In this document: positions 25,275 through 33,030 of the stretch, piece after piece
How the letters are laid out: each line of letters opens with the position of its first letter
Position numbering within the stretch: the stretch's first letter is position 1
NCBI GenBank assembly: GCA_902776985.1
Contig: CACYSD010000036.1
Coordinates: 1-44,339, forward strand
Length of the DNA stretch: 44,339 bases
DNA from: UBA3839 sp902776985
GTDB lineage: Bacteria; Bacteroidota; Bacteroidia; Bacteroidales; Bacteroidaceae
Direction of reading: 5' to 3'
Notes under the pieces: model-generated
What the model was told of the DNA's origin: nothing
The model's input: only the letters and a program-made list of their open reading frames with translations
Databases searched by the model: none
Made by a program: the position numbers and the translations under genes

Positions 25275-25305
25275 CAAAGGTACGACTTTTCCTTGAATCG
25301 AGAAA
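25275..25305 (-). promoter_or_regulatory. Likely promoter inherited from the IS fragment, upstream of PL11
   Basis: Minus strand: TACCTTTG at 25282-25275 with a TTTC (one mismatch to TTTG) 19 bp further upstream at 25302-25305. It lies 22 bp before the IS5-type ATG and about 255 bp before the PL11 start, so it may have been the transposase promoter and now drive the lyase operon. No other TAnnTTTG box was seen closer to the lyase. Confidence 0.45.
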
Positions 25306-25322
25306 TAAATCATTAATTATTA

Positions 25323-25571
25323 TCACTTTACTTTATAGAACACCACTCCACTTCCTTTACTGTTTAGGCAGTTGTTGTACTGCTTATCAGTGGTATTGAA
25401 TTCATAGTCAGGGTGCAATCTGCTGAGCCTGTGGAAGTACTCTCTTTTACCCATTCGTCGTAACTGTGTGCGATGTCAAGTCCCCTAGACTCTATCTCAG
25501 AGATTATTTTCTCTACTCGTGACTGTACGTCAGATGAAGAGCTGTAACTGGAAATAGGAGACGACTTGTCA
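25323..25571 (-). pseudogene. Mobile-element primase/VirE-type C-terminal fragment
   Basis: Two minus-strand frames joined by a frameshift near 25440: first SRVEKIISEIESRGLDIAHS and YDEWVKE, then EYFHRLSRLHPDYEFNTTDK, QYNNCLNSKGSGVVFYKVK and stop. Together they match the region of Bacteroidota island proteins of the VirE/DUF3987 or BT4734 group that ends in a Y-D-x-x-x-x-D-x-Q-Y-x-x-C-L strand (primase C-terminal-like). The rest of the gene is missing. A relic of an integrated element next to the altered dnaK end. Confidence 0.6.
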
Positions 25572-25598
25572 GTAAACCATCCTGTACTTCATCTACTT

Positions 25599-27653
25599 TT
25601 AAGTAGGAATAAGTATGGATAAGTCGTAATTAGTCGAACTTGGTCGACGTTTTTGTCGTGCTACACACATGTAACAAAAAAGCCGTAAAAAAAGGCAGAA
25701 TAAGCACATAGAAAACATGAGCCTATAAAAAGCAAATGGCGTGTAACTCATTGAGCTACACGCCATTTCTGTAGATGAACCGGACTGAGCGGACTGCTGT
25801 CCTGCGTCGCCTGGGTTGAATCCTGCACCGGCTCCACCTGGCTGTGCGCCTGCCTGCTGGTACATCTTGGCTGAAGCTGCCTGCATCACGTTGTTGAGTT
25901 CTGCAGTTGCTGCATCGATTGCTGCAAGGTCCTGAGCCTTGTGAGCATCTTTCAGCTTCTGAACAGCTGCTTCTACGTTGCCACGGTCGCTACCGAGCTT
26001 GTCACCGTTTTCCTTCAGGAAGTTCTCAGTCTGGAAAATCATAGAGTCAGCCTGATTGAGCTTGTCAATCTTCTCACGCTCCTTCTTGTCTGCATCAGCA
26101 TTAGCTTCAGCTTCTGCTTTCATGCGGTCGATTTCTTCCTTGGAAAGACCAGAAGATGCTTCGATGCGGATTGCCTGTTCCTTACCGGTTGCCTTATCCT
26201 TGGCAGTTACGTTGAGGATACCGTTGGCATCGATGTCGAACGATACTTCAATCTGTGGAACTCCACGACGTGCAGGTGCAATACCTGTGAGGTTGAAGTG
26301 ACCGATGGACTTATTCTGAGCTGCCATTGGACGCTCACCCTGAAGCACGTGGATGGTTACTTCTGTCTGGTTGTCAGCTGCAGTTGAGAATACTTCGCTC
26401 TTCTTGCAAGGAATAGTAGTGTTGGCTTCAATCATCTTGGTCATAACACCGCCAAGAGTTTCGATACCCATTGACAGTGGAGTTACGTCAAGAAGGACGA
26501 TGTCGCCTACACCTTCTTCCTTGTTGAGGATTGCACCCTGAATGGCTGCACCAACTGCTACAACTTCGTCTGGGTTTACACCCTTTGAAGGAGTTTTGCC
26601 GAAGTAGTCTTCTACGATTTTCTGAACAGCAGGGATACGAGTTGATCCACCTACGAGGATTACTTCGTCGATATCACTCTTCTGCAGACCTGCATCGCGC
26701 ATAGCGTTCTGACATGGTTCAAGACATGCCTGGATAAGATCGTGAGCGAGTGCTTCGAACTTAGCGCGTGTGAGTGTCTTAACGAGGTGCTTAGGCATAC
26801 CGCTTGCAACGGTGATGTAAGGCAGGTTGATTTCTGTTGATGAAGAGCTTGACAGTTCGATCTTTGCCTTTTCTGCAGCTTCTTTCAAACGCTGCATAGC
26901 CATTGGGTCGAGAGTAAGGTCGATGCCTTCCTCTGCCTTGAAGTCGCTTGCTAGCCAATCGATGATTACCTGGTCGAAGTCATCTCCACCGAGGTGTGTG
27001 TTACCGTTGGTAGAAAGTACTTCGAATACACCGCCACCGAATTCGAGGATTGAGATATCGAATGTACCACCACCGAGGTCGAACACTGCAATCTTCATGT
27101 CCTTGTTAGCCTTGTCAATACCGTAAGCAAGAGCTGCTGCTGTTGGTTCGTTGACAATACGCTTTACATCAAGACCTGCAATCTGACCGGCTTCCTTGGT
27201 GGCCTGACGCTGAGAGTCGCTGAAGTATGCAGGAACGGTGATGACAGCTTCAGTTACTTCCTGTCCGAGGTAGTCTTCTGCAGTCTTCTTCATCTTCTGA
27301 AGAATCATGGCAGAGATTTCCTGTGGAGTATAGAGACGTCCGTCGATGTCAACACGTGGAGTGTTATTGTCACCTCGCTTTACCTCATAAGGTACGCGAG
27401 AGATTTCCTGGCTTACCTGATCATAGGTCTCACCCATGAAACGCTTGATAGAGAAGATAGTGCGCTTTGGGTTAGTGATAGCCTGACGCTTTGCAGGATC
27501 ACCTACCTTGCGTTCGCCACCGTCAACAAAACCTACGATGGAAGGAGTAGTACGTTTACCTTCGCTGTTTGCAATGACAACTGGTTCGTTGCCTTCGAAT
27601 ACGGATACGCACGAGTTTGTGGTTCCGAGGTCAATTCCAATAATTTTTCCCAT
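25599..27653 (-). CDS. dnaK: Chaperone protein DnaK with abnormal C-terminus
   Basis: The Hsp70 chaperone, folding and protecting cytoplasmic proteins with DnaJ and GrpE. Residues 1 to about 627 are standard: GIDLGTTNSCV at the start, IGRxxR-like nucleotide domain, VFDLGGGTFDISILE, LVGGSTRIPAVQ, the LLDVTPLSMGIET linker, the peptide-binding domain and a helical lid ending in a Gly-Gln-rich tail (GAGAGFNPGDAGQQSAQSGSS). Normal DnaK then ends in a short acidic E-E-V-x tail. Here the frame continues into STEMACSSMSYTPFAF and 40 further hydrophobic and basic residues, crossing a perfect terminator stem (25734-25768). The acidic tail is missing, indicating a deletion or sequence error near 25775. 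Confidence 0.95.
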   Translation of the reverse strand: MGKIIGIDLGTTNSCVSVFEGNEPVVIANSEGKRTTPSIVGFVDGGERKVGDPAKRQAITNPKRTIFSIKRFMGETYDQVSQEISRVPYEVKRGDNNTPRVDIDGRLYTPQEISAMILQKMKKTAEDYLGQEVTEAVITVPAYFSDSQRQATKEAGQIAGLDVKRIVNEPTAAALAYGIDKANKDMKIAVFDLGGGTFDISILEFGGGVFEVLSTNGNTHLGGDDFDQVIIDWLASDFKAEEGIDLTLDPMAMQRLKEAAEKAKIELSSSSSTEINLPYITVASGMPKHLVKTLTRAKFEALAHDLIQACLEPCQNAMRDAGLQKSDIDEVILVGGSTRIPAVQKIVEDYFGKTPSKGVNPDEVVAVGAAIQGAILNKEEGVGDIVLLDVTPLSMGIETLGGVMTKMIEANTTIPCKKSEVFSTAADNQTEVTIHVLQGERPMAAQNKSIGHFNLTGIAPARRGVPQIEVSFDIDANGILNVTAKDKATGKEQAIRIEASSGLSKEEIDRMKAEAEANADADKKEREKIDKLNQADSMIFQTENFLKENGDKLGSDRGNVEAAVQKLKDAHKAQDLAAIDAATAELNNVMQAASAKMYQQAGAQPGGAGAGFNPGDAGQQSAQSGSSTEMACSSMSYTPFAFYRLMFSMCLFCLFLRLFCYMCVARQKRRPSSTNYDLSILIPT
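25724..25768 (-). terminator. dnaK terminator, now inside the open frame
   Basis: Arms 25734-25745 (AAATGGCGTGTA) and 25757-25768 (TACACGCCATTT) are perfectly complementary over 12 bp with three further inner pairs and an ATT loop; on the minus strand GCTTTTTA follows. It is a strong intrinsic terminator and lies within the apparent dnaK extension, which supports the view that the true stop codon was lost upstream. Confidence 0.85.
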
Positions 27654-27778
27654 AATATATTTCCTTTCGTTTTGTTTTAATATTAATAATGTGTATTATC
27701 ATCCTGCATTTCAGAGTCGTCTTTTTGCATGCCTCTTTGCAGTACGTTATATTATTAACAAAACTTATGCCACACGTT

Positions 27779-27835
27779 AAGAGTGGAGAGTGAAAGCCTT
27801 CTCTAACTCTCCTAAGGGGGAAAACTATGGGGAGA
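27779..27835. repeat. Divergent copy of the dispersed repeat upstream of dnaK
   Basis: GAGTGGAGAGTGAAAG is followed by CTCTAACTCTCCTAAGGGGG, the same GTGAA words and CTAACTCCCC..GGGG hairpin module as at 2698-2778 and 37618-37697. The CCATCCGGATGG centre is absent here. Confidence 0.55.
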
Positions 27836-27862
27836 ACTATGCAATTTATGTCAATTTAAAAC

Positions 27863-27912
27863 AAAAATGGCAGGATTATACTGACATTGTGTCGGATAAT
27901 CCTGCCATTTTT
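27863..27912 (-). terminator. Terminator of the DUF5362-like gene
   Basis: Arms 27863-27879 (AAAAATGGCAGGATTAT) and 27896-27912 (ATAATCCTGCCATTTTT) form a perfect 17-bp stem with a 16-base loop, 20 bp after the stop of the minus-strand membrane protein gene. A and T runs at the ends make it functional in both directions. Confidence 0.85.
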
Positions 27913-27932
27913 GTTGATATATGCTTTGCCTG

Positions 27933-28520
27933 TTAAATGGCTGCCATTGCGATTATTACTACTAATATTACTAATATACCCAGTGCGAAAGATATGATTA
28001 CCAACATTCCGAAGAATTTGAAGAAACCTTTGATGTTCTTGAAGGCGATAGTCATGTCTGCGGTATTGTTGGAAATAATAGCAGTCTTAACTTTGGAATT
28101 GAATGTCAAAAGGCATTTCACGGGGTAGCTGTAAACCAGTGCCAAGACAATGTAAATAATTCCTACGATATACATTGTAGTTTTCATAGAACTGCCAATG
28201 CTGTGTACTACAGAGTTTCCGTAATAGTCGTAAGAAGTGAGTGCTCCTACTTTAGATGCGCCGACAATAGTGACAATTCCTGCAAGAGAAAGAAAGATTA
28301 TGCCGATAATGCCAAGCACAGCAAGGAACATACCCCATGAACCAGCAGATTTCAGATATAGTTTACCTTCGTCTGTTACTACGATTGGAGCAGGAGCAGT
28401 ATAAGCCTGGTTGCCATAAGGCTGCTGATTGTAAGCCTGCTGCTGTGCATAAGGCTGTTGCTGTGCAAAACTCTGCTGAGCTGATTGTTCAGCTGTAGGT
28501 TGCTGTGAATTTGTTTCCAT
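27933..28520 (-). CDS. DUF5362-like membrane protein with Gln-rich N-terminus
   Basis: A 195-residue inner-membrane protein. The first 50 residues are a soluble Gln/Tyr/Asn/Pro-rich tail (QQPYAQQQAYNQQPYGNQAY). Four hydrophobic segments follow, around 65-88, 113-133 and, near the end, about 165-195, with a conserved-looking cytoplasmic stretch KVKTAIISNNTADMTIAFKN. The pattern resembles Bacteroidota DUF5362 proteins of unknown role. It lies between glmM and dnaK on the same strand, 29 bp after the glmM stop, and ends in a strong terminator. I cannot assign a function. Confidence 0.7.
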   Translation of the reverse strand: METNSQQPTAEQSAQQSFAQQQPYAQQQAYNQQPYGNQAYTAPAPIVVTDEGKLYLKSAGSWGMFLAVLGIIGIIFLSLAGIVTIVGASKVGALTSYDYYGNSVVHSIGSSMKTTMYIVGIIYIVLALVYSYPVKCLLTFNSKVKTAIISNNTADMTIAFKNIKGFFKFFGMLVIISFALGILVILVVIIAMAAI

Positions 28521-28549
28521 AATTGATTATTTTAGTTAGATAATGTGTT

Positions 28550-29950
28550 TTATTTTAGTGAAAGTACTACATCCATGATTTTCTGACCGATTTCGTTGGC
28601 TGCATCCATTGTTGATGCTTCGCTGTAAACACGGATAATCGGTTCTGTGTTTGACTTGCGCAGGTGTACCCATTTGTCAGGGAAATCGAGTTTCACACCG
28701 TCAATATCGTTTACTGCGACATCTGGCTGCTTACCGTACATTTCCTTGACTTTTGCAAGAATTGCATCAACATTGGTAGAAGGCTCAAGATCAATGCGGT
28801 TCTTTGCAATGCAGTATTCAGGATAGGTCTTGCGCAATTGGCTTACGGTCTTCTTTTCGTTAACGAAATGGCTGAGGAACAAAGCAATTCCTACAAGGGC
28901 ATCGCGACCATAGTGAGCTTCTGGGTAGATTACTCCACCGTTTCCTTCACCGCCAATCACAGCGCCAACTTCCTTCATCTTTGTTACGACATTAACTTCG
29001 CCAACGGCTGCTGCTGCGTATTGTCCACCATGCTTAACGGTAACATCGCGTAGTGCGCGTGTGCTGCTGAGGTTGCTGACAGTGTTGCCAGGAGTATGAC
29101 GAAGTACATAGTCGGCTACGGTCACGAGTGTGTATTCCTCACCATACATCTTGCCGTCTTCCTGAATGAATGCGAGGCGGTCAACATCGGGGTCAACTAC
29201 AAATGCCACGTCGTGCTCACCCTTTGCCATGAGTGCCATAATGTCACCAAGGTTCTTTTCAAGTGGCTCTGGGTTGTGCTGGAAATCACCGGTTGGCTCA
29301 GCATAGAGTGGGGTGATGGTTTCAACTCCGAGTTGCTTGAGAAGCATAGGCAGAATTACTCCACCTACGGAGTTAACTGCATCGAATGCTACACGCAGGT
29401 GAGCCTGACGAATAGCCTCCACGTTAACAAGTGGAAGTGAAAGAACGAGGTCGATATGTTTCTGGTTATATGAATTGTCCTCGCGGTATTTACCTAAGTT
29501 ATCTACATCTGCAAAATCAAAGTCTTCAGCTTCAGCTATGGCAAGTACTTCGTTGCCTTCTGCGGCATTGAGGAATTCTCCTTCATGGTTAAGGAGCTTG
29601 AGTGCATTCCAATGACGTGGGTTGTGTGATGCTGTGATGATGATACCACCATCGGCTTTTTCCATAGTTACTGCAACCTCGGTTGTTGGAGTAGAAGCAA
29701 GACCGATGTTTACGACGTCGAAGCCCATTCCCATGAGTGTGCCGCAAACTACATCCTTGACCATTTCGCCGGAGATGCGTGCATCGCGTCCGACAACAAT
29801 TTTTGGTCGCTGGTTAGTAGTTGGAAGGTTGCGTCGTATGAGAGTAGCGTATGCTGATGTGAATTTTACAATATCGAGTGGGTTCAACCCTTCTCCGGCG
29901 CGTCCGCCAATGGTACCGCGAATGCCGGAAATAGATTTGATAAGTGACAT
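28550..29950 (-). CDS. glmM: Phosphoglucosamine mutase (phosphohexomutase family)
   Basis: Converts glucosamine-6-phosphate to glucosamine-1-phosphate for peptidoglycan and LPS precursors. The 466-residue alpha-D-phosphohexomutase has all four family loops: phosphoserine loop TASHNP with Ser108, metal loop DPDVDR, sugar loop GEGNGGVI and phosphate loop SNTEPIIRVYSEA. It opens with SGIRGTIGG. Phosphoglucomutase/phosphomannomutase activity of the same family is the alternative. A TTTAATG/ATTAACG simple repeat lies directly upstream. Confidence 0.88.
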   Translation of the reverse strand: MSLIKSISGIRGTIGGRAGEGLNPLDIVKFTSAYATLIRRNLPTTNQRPKIVVGRDARISGEMVKDVVCGTLMGMGFDVVNIGLASTPTTEVAVTMEKADGGIIITASHNPRHWNALKLLNHEGEFLNAAEGNEVLAIAEAEDFDFADVDNLGKYREDNSYNQKHIDLVLSLPLVNVEAIRQAHLRVAFDAVNSVGGVILPMLLKQLGVETITPLYAEPTGDFQHNPEPLEKNLGDIMALMAKGEHDVAFVVDPDVDRLAFIQEDGKMYGEEYTLVTVADYVLRHTPGNTVSNLSSTRALRDVTVKHGGQYAAAAVGEVNVVTKMKEVGAVIGGEGNGGVIYPEAHYGRDALVGIALFLSHFVNEKKTVSQLRKTYPEYCIAKNRIDLEPSTNVDAILAKVKEMYGKQPDVAVNDIDGVKLDFPDKWVHLRKSNTEPIIRVYSEASTMDAANEIGQKIMDVVLSLK

Positions 29951-29957
29951 GTTATAT

Positions 29958-29993
29958 AACGTTTAATGATTAACGTTTAATGTTAAATGATTA
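29958..29993. repeat. AACGTTTAATG simple repeat upstream of glmM
   Basis: AACGTTTAATGATTAACGTTTAATG then TTAAATGATTA: the inverse complement of the words at 5966-5995. It occupies most of the 61-bp gap between folE and glmM. Confidence 0.5.
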
Positions 29994-30011
29994 CCTGAAA
30001 GACTCTATACT

Positions 30012-30563
30012 TTATTCGTGACTTAGCATTTGGAAGAATTCGTCACGTCGTTTGGCTTCTGCAAAATCTCCGCAGAAGTCCATGGTTTTGGTGATAGCAC
30101 CTTGTTTTTCTACGCCTCGCATTTGCATACAGAGGTGTTGTGCTTCGATTACTACGATTACTCCTTTCGGGCGTAAAGTCTCTTCTATGCAGCGGCGAAT
30201 CTGCACAGTGAGATGTTCCTGTACCTGCAGTCTGCGTGCAAATATGTCAACAACCCGGGGAATTTTGCTGAGTCCTACAATCTGTCCGTCAGGAATGTAT
30301 CCCACGTGTACTTTGCCGAAGAAAGGAAGGATGTGGTGTTCACACAGTGAGTAGAACTCAATGTCTTTGACCACAATCATCTGCTGGTAGTCTTCCTTGA
30401 ACAAAGCGCTTTGGAGGACTTCCTCTGGATTCTGTGAGTAACCGGACAGAAGCTGGGACACACAACGAGCCACACGCTCGGGGGTTTTCTTCAAACCTTC
30501 ACGATTGGGGTCTTCGCCTATGTCGAGTAGGAATTGCTTGGTATATTGTTCAAATTGGTTCAT
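30012..30563 (-). CDS. folE: GTP cyclohydrolase I
   Basis: Makes 7,8-dihydroneopterin triphosphate from GTP, the first step of folate (and queuosine precursor) synthesis. The 183-residue protein has the zinc ligands Cys74 and His77 in LCEHHILPFFGKVHVGYIP and Cys145 in AQHLCMQMRG, plus the substrate-site GLSKIPRVVD. The length matches the compact bacterial form. Its ATG overlaps the stop of the upstream SPOR gene as ATGA, so the two are translationally coupled. Confidence 0.97.
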   Translation of the reverse strand: MNQFEQYTKQFLLDIGEDPNREGLKKTPERVARCVSQLLSGYSQNPEEVLQSALFKEDYQQMIVVKDIEFYSLCEHHILPFFGKVHVGYIPDGQIVGLSKIPRVVDIFARRLQVQEHLTVQIRRCIEETLRPKGVIVVIEAQHLCMQMRGVEKQGAITKTMDFCGDFAEAKRRDEFFQMLSHE

Positions 30564-31072
30564 TTTCCATCTTTTGTGAAGATGAGTATTTCGCTTGGTA
30601 CAATCATAGCTTCACTGCTGATTTTACGCATGCGGGAAAGATATTCAGCGGCTTCGTCGCGAGAGATGAAGTCGCCTACACGGCAACGCCAGTGTGGTGA
30701 CTCGAAAGTTGCATAGGCGTCGAGTTCAGGATAAATGCTTCTCACCTGATTAGCCAGACGTTGCGCCTTTTGTTGGTCATTGCGAGTGCTTCCTCCCCAG
30801 AACACTTGTATACGGTAGCCGCGCATACGTTTACGCTTGCCCATAGTCATACTGAAGTCGTCCCTGTTTTCGTTTTTCTCTTTCTTGAGCTGCTCTACAG
30901 GATCTACTCCGTTGATGATGTTTTCAAGAAGTGGGTCTTGATAAATATTTACGGTTCCTTCACCTTCAACAGCATTGCTGATGGATTCTGTGAAGTTTTG
31001 TGCTTGTGTGAGCGAATTGCTTGCAATTATCAGTAATGCAAGTGTTAGCAATTTCTTCAACTGACTATGCAT
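30560..31072 (-). CDS. Exported SPOR-domain protein
   Basis: A 170-residue periplasmic protein with a signal peptide (about 1-24, MHSQLKKLLTLALLIIASNS) and a C-terminal SPOR domain (about 92-168: GYRIQVFWGGSTRNDQQKA, VRSIYPELDAYATFESPHW, CRVGDFISRDEAAEYL), a fold that binds denuded septal peptidoglycan. The ATG at 31072 is chosen because it begins the signal peptide; a longer frame upstream runs antisense-like through tpiA. It sits between tpiA and folE in a conserved Bacteroidales cluster. Confidence 0.88.
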   Translation of the reverse strand: MHSQLKKLLTLALLIIASNSLTQAQNFTESISNAVEGEGTVNIYQDPLLENIINGVDPVEQLKKEKNENRDDFSMTMGKRKRMRGYRIQVFWGGSTRNDQQKAQRLANQVRSIYPELDAYATFESPHWRCRVGDFISRDEAAEYLSRMRKISSEAMIVPSEILIFTKDGK

Positions 31073-31108
31073 GTCATTCCGGTTTTTGTTAAGGGAGAAG
31101 TATAAGTT

Positions 31109-31153
31109 GTCTGGAAATTCCGGAAATCCCGTGAAACTCCGGAATTTCCAGAC
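31109..31153. repeat. Perfect 16-bp inverted repeat between tpiA and the SPOR gene
   Basis: Arms 31109-31124 (GTCTGGAAATTCCGGA) and 31138-31153 (TCCGGAATTTCCAGAC) are perfectly complementary around a 13-base loop. There is no T-run after it on the minus strand, so it is less like a simple terminator than like an mRNA processing or stability element between tpiA and the downstream pair. Confidence 0.85.
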
Positions 31154-31169
31154 TATAAGAAATGCATTA

Positions 31170-31928
31170 TTATTTCCAAGCGTCAATGATTCCCTTGAAG
31201 TCAGCGACTTTGAGAGAAGCTCCACCGATAAGTCCACCGTCGATGTCAGGCTTAGCGAAGAGTTCAGGAGCGTTTGAAGCCTTGCAGCTACCACCGTAGA
31301 GGATGCTGGTGTTGTCTGCAACTTCCTTGCCGTAGCGGTCAGCAACTACTGAACGGATGTATGCGTGGATTTCCTCAGCCTGGTCGCTGGTTGCAGTCTT
31401 ACCTGTACCGATAGCCCAGATTGGTTCGTATGCGATAACAATCTTTGCGAAGTCTTCAGCAGAGAGGTTGAATACGCTGCCTTCGAGTTCTGCCTTAACA
31501 ACTGCATTCTGTTCGCCAGCTTCACGCTGTGCAAGGCTTTCACCGATGCAGAAGATTACTTTCAGACCGTTAGCAAGAGCGAGCTGAACTTTCTCACGGA
31601 GGATTTCAGGAGTCTCGTTGTAGTATTCACGACGTTCGCTGTGTCCGAGGATTACATATTCAGCACCAGTTGACTTAACCATTTCTGCACTAACTTCACC
31701 TGTGTAAGCACCAGATGCTTTGTCTGCGCAGTTCTCAGCACCAAGACCGATTGTTTTGTGGTCAATGATGTCGCTCACCTTAGCGAGGTGAATGAATGGA
31801 GTGCAGATTACTACGTCGCAGTTTGGCTTTTCAGCTGCAAGTACGTTGTTGAGTTCTGTTGCGAGTTCGATACCTTCCTGGAGGTTCTTGTTCATTTTCC
31901 AGTTTCCGGCTACAATTTTCTTTCTCAT
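31170..31928 (-). CDS. tpiA: Triosephosphate isomerase
   Basis: Interconverts dihydroxyacetone phosphate and glyceraldehyde-3-phosphate in glycolysis. The 252-residue TIM barrel has Lys11 in GNWKMNK, His96 in ILGHSERR, catalytic Glu168 in AYEPIWAIGTGKTA, and the phosphate loops YGGSCKASN and GGLIGGASL. Length and motifs are normal. It lies within the DUF1599/BT_3928-like/SPOR/folE cluster and is separated from the upstream gene by 112 bp containing a GAAGAATGAA-type repeat. Confidence 0.98.
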   Translation of the reverse strand: MRKKIVAGNWKMNKNLQEGIELATELNNVLAAEKPNCDVVICTPFIHLAKVSDIIDHKTIGLGAENCADKASGAYTGEVSAEMVKSTGAEYVILGHSERREYYNETPEILREKVQLALANGLKVIFCIGESLAQREAGEQNAVVKAELEGSVFNLSAEDFAKIVIAYEPIWAIGTGKTATSDQAEEIHAYIRSVVADRYGKEVADNTSILYGGSCKASNAPELFAKPDIDGGLIGGASLKVADFKGIIDAWK

Positions 31929-32020
31929 TGTTCTAATTTTTAATAGGTTATTATACTTGTTTGTTATTTCAATTCTTTATTGAATGTCTCACTCTTTACT
32001 GTTACATCACTTCGTTCTGT

Positions 32021-32047
32021 GATTCTTCATTCTTCACTCTTCACTTT
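32021..32047. repeat. GTGAAGAATGAAGAATG repeat supplying a stop codon
   Basis: On the minus strand this reads AAAGTGAAGAGTGAAGAATG and continues in the same register, the first module of the dispersed repeat at 37618-37697. The TGA stop of the BT_3928-like gene is taken from its GTGA word. Confidence 0.6.
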
Positions 32048-33030
32048 AAATACTCCTCCAATTCCTCTGCATTCGGCATGTCCCAGTTACTCCATTTGTG
32101 CTGGATGATTCCGTCGCGAAGCAACATTAGTCCGGGATTTGCTCTGACCATTGTTAAAAGAACTTCGTGGTCACCTTCCAGATAAGAGTATTCTGCACCG
32201 GTGTAGTCTGTCCATTGTTCCTGAGCTTCCTCGTCGGAGGCGGTGATGCAGTAGAATTTCAGATTATGATCGTTGCAGTAGTCGTAGATTTCGTTGATGT
32301 TACCTGTAATTCCCTGATCCGCTTTGTCGAGGTCGGGGCAGGTGAGTATCAAAGTGAGACCTTTACTGCTGGTGATGCTGTCTGTAATGTCTTCGTCGGC
32401 ATTTGTGTCGTAGGCATAGAACTCATGCAATTGTCTCATGTCTGCACCGATTTTGTACGGGCGCCAGTCAATGAAAGGCTGGTGGTAGATGCATTGCACG
32501 GCTAATGCGAGGACAGCGGTGAGAGGCAGGAAAGTGGCAGCCCATGTCAAACTGCTGCGGGTGATGAGTCGTGGCTGCAATCTGTACCATCGCATCACTA
32601 TAAGCGCACAACTTAGAAGCAGGATGTTCTTAGCCAGTGTTGCACCGTTGGAGAGGACGATGGCGTCGCCAAAGCAACCGCAGTCGCCGACAGGTTCATC
32701 TATCACAATCCACACTGTCAGAGCGGTCATGATTAACATGAACAGAGTACTGAACAGTGATATGGTTCTGCGGCGAAGTCCAAGCAGGAGATAAAGTCCC
32801 AGAGTAGTCTCCAGCATCGTTTGTCCTATTGCCAGAAACAGTGTGCTAATTTCTTCGATGTCGGCAACCCCCATAGCGCGGAGGTATTCTCCCGTTTTTA
32901 TGGATGTACCGATGGGATCGTTGGCTTTAATAAGTCCCGATAGCAGGAAGGTTACTGCAAGCAGCGCTCTGCTCACGTTAACAATCCATGGCAGATACTT
33001 ACGAATTTTTTCCTTCAGCGATTTCATCAA
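32041..33030 (-). CDS. BT_3928-like DoxX/MauE-type membrane protein
   Basis: A 329-residue inner-membrane protein. The N-terminal half has four helices of the DoxX/MauE type (about 15-140), including FLLSGLIKANDP and the GDCGCFGD Cys pair near residue 115, typical of quinone- or disulfide-relay-associated proteins. The C-terminal half is periplasmic or cytosolic with a thioredoxin-like look (LTLILTCPDLDKADQG, FYCITASDEEA, NPGLMLLRDGIIQHKWSN), lacking a CxxC. It overlaps the DUF1599 gene by 32 bp. This pair followed by tpiA is a conserved Bacteroidales arrangement. Biochemical role unknown. Confidence 0.85.
   Translation of the reverse strand: MMKSLKEKIRKYLPWIVNVSRALLAVTFLLSGLIKANDPIGTSIKTGEYLRAMGVADIEEISTLFLAIGQTMLETTLGLYLLLGLRRRTISLFSTLFMLIMTALTVWIVIDEPVGDCGCFGDAIVLSNGATLAKNILLLSCALIVMRWYRLQPRLITRSSLTWAATFLPLTAVLALAVQCIYHQPFIDWRPYKIGADMRQLHEFYAYDTNADEDITDSITSSKGLTLILTCPDLDKADQGITGNINEIYDYCNDHNLKFYCITASDEEAQEQWTDYTGAEYSYLEGDHEVLLTMVRANPGLMLLRDGIIQHKWSNWDMPNAEELEEYLK

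Noticed and set aside
25599..25778. The DnaK extension as a genuine new domain
   Set aside because: It coincides with a perfect intrinsic terminator and has no domain character, so loss of the stop codon explains it better.
31073..31345. N-terminal extension of the SPOR protein frame by 91 codons
   Set aside because: It overlaps the end of tpiA on the same strand in another frame and crosses the perfect hairpin; the signal peptide begins at 31072.
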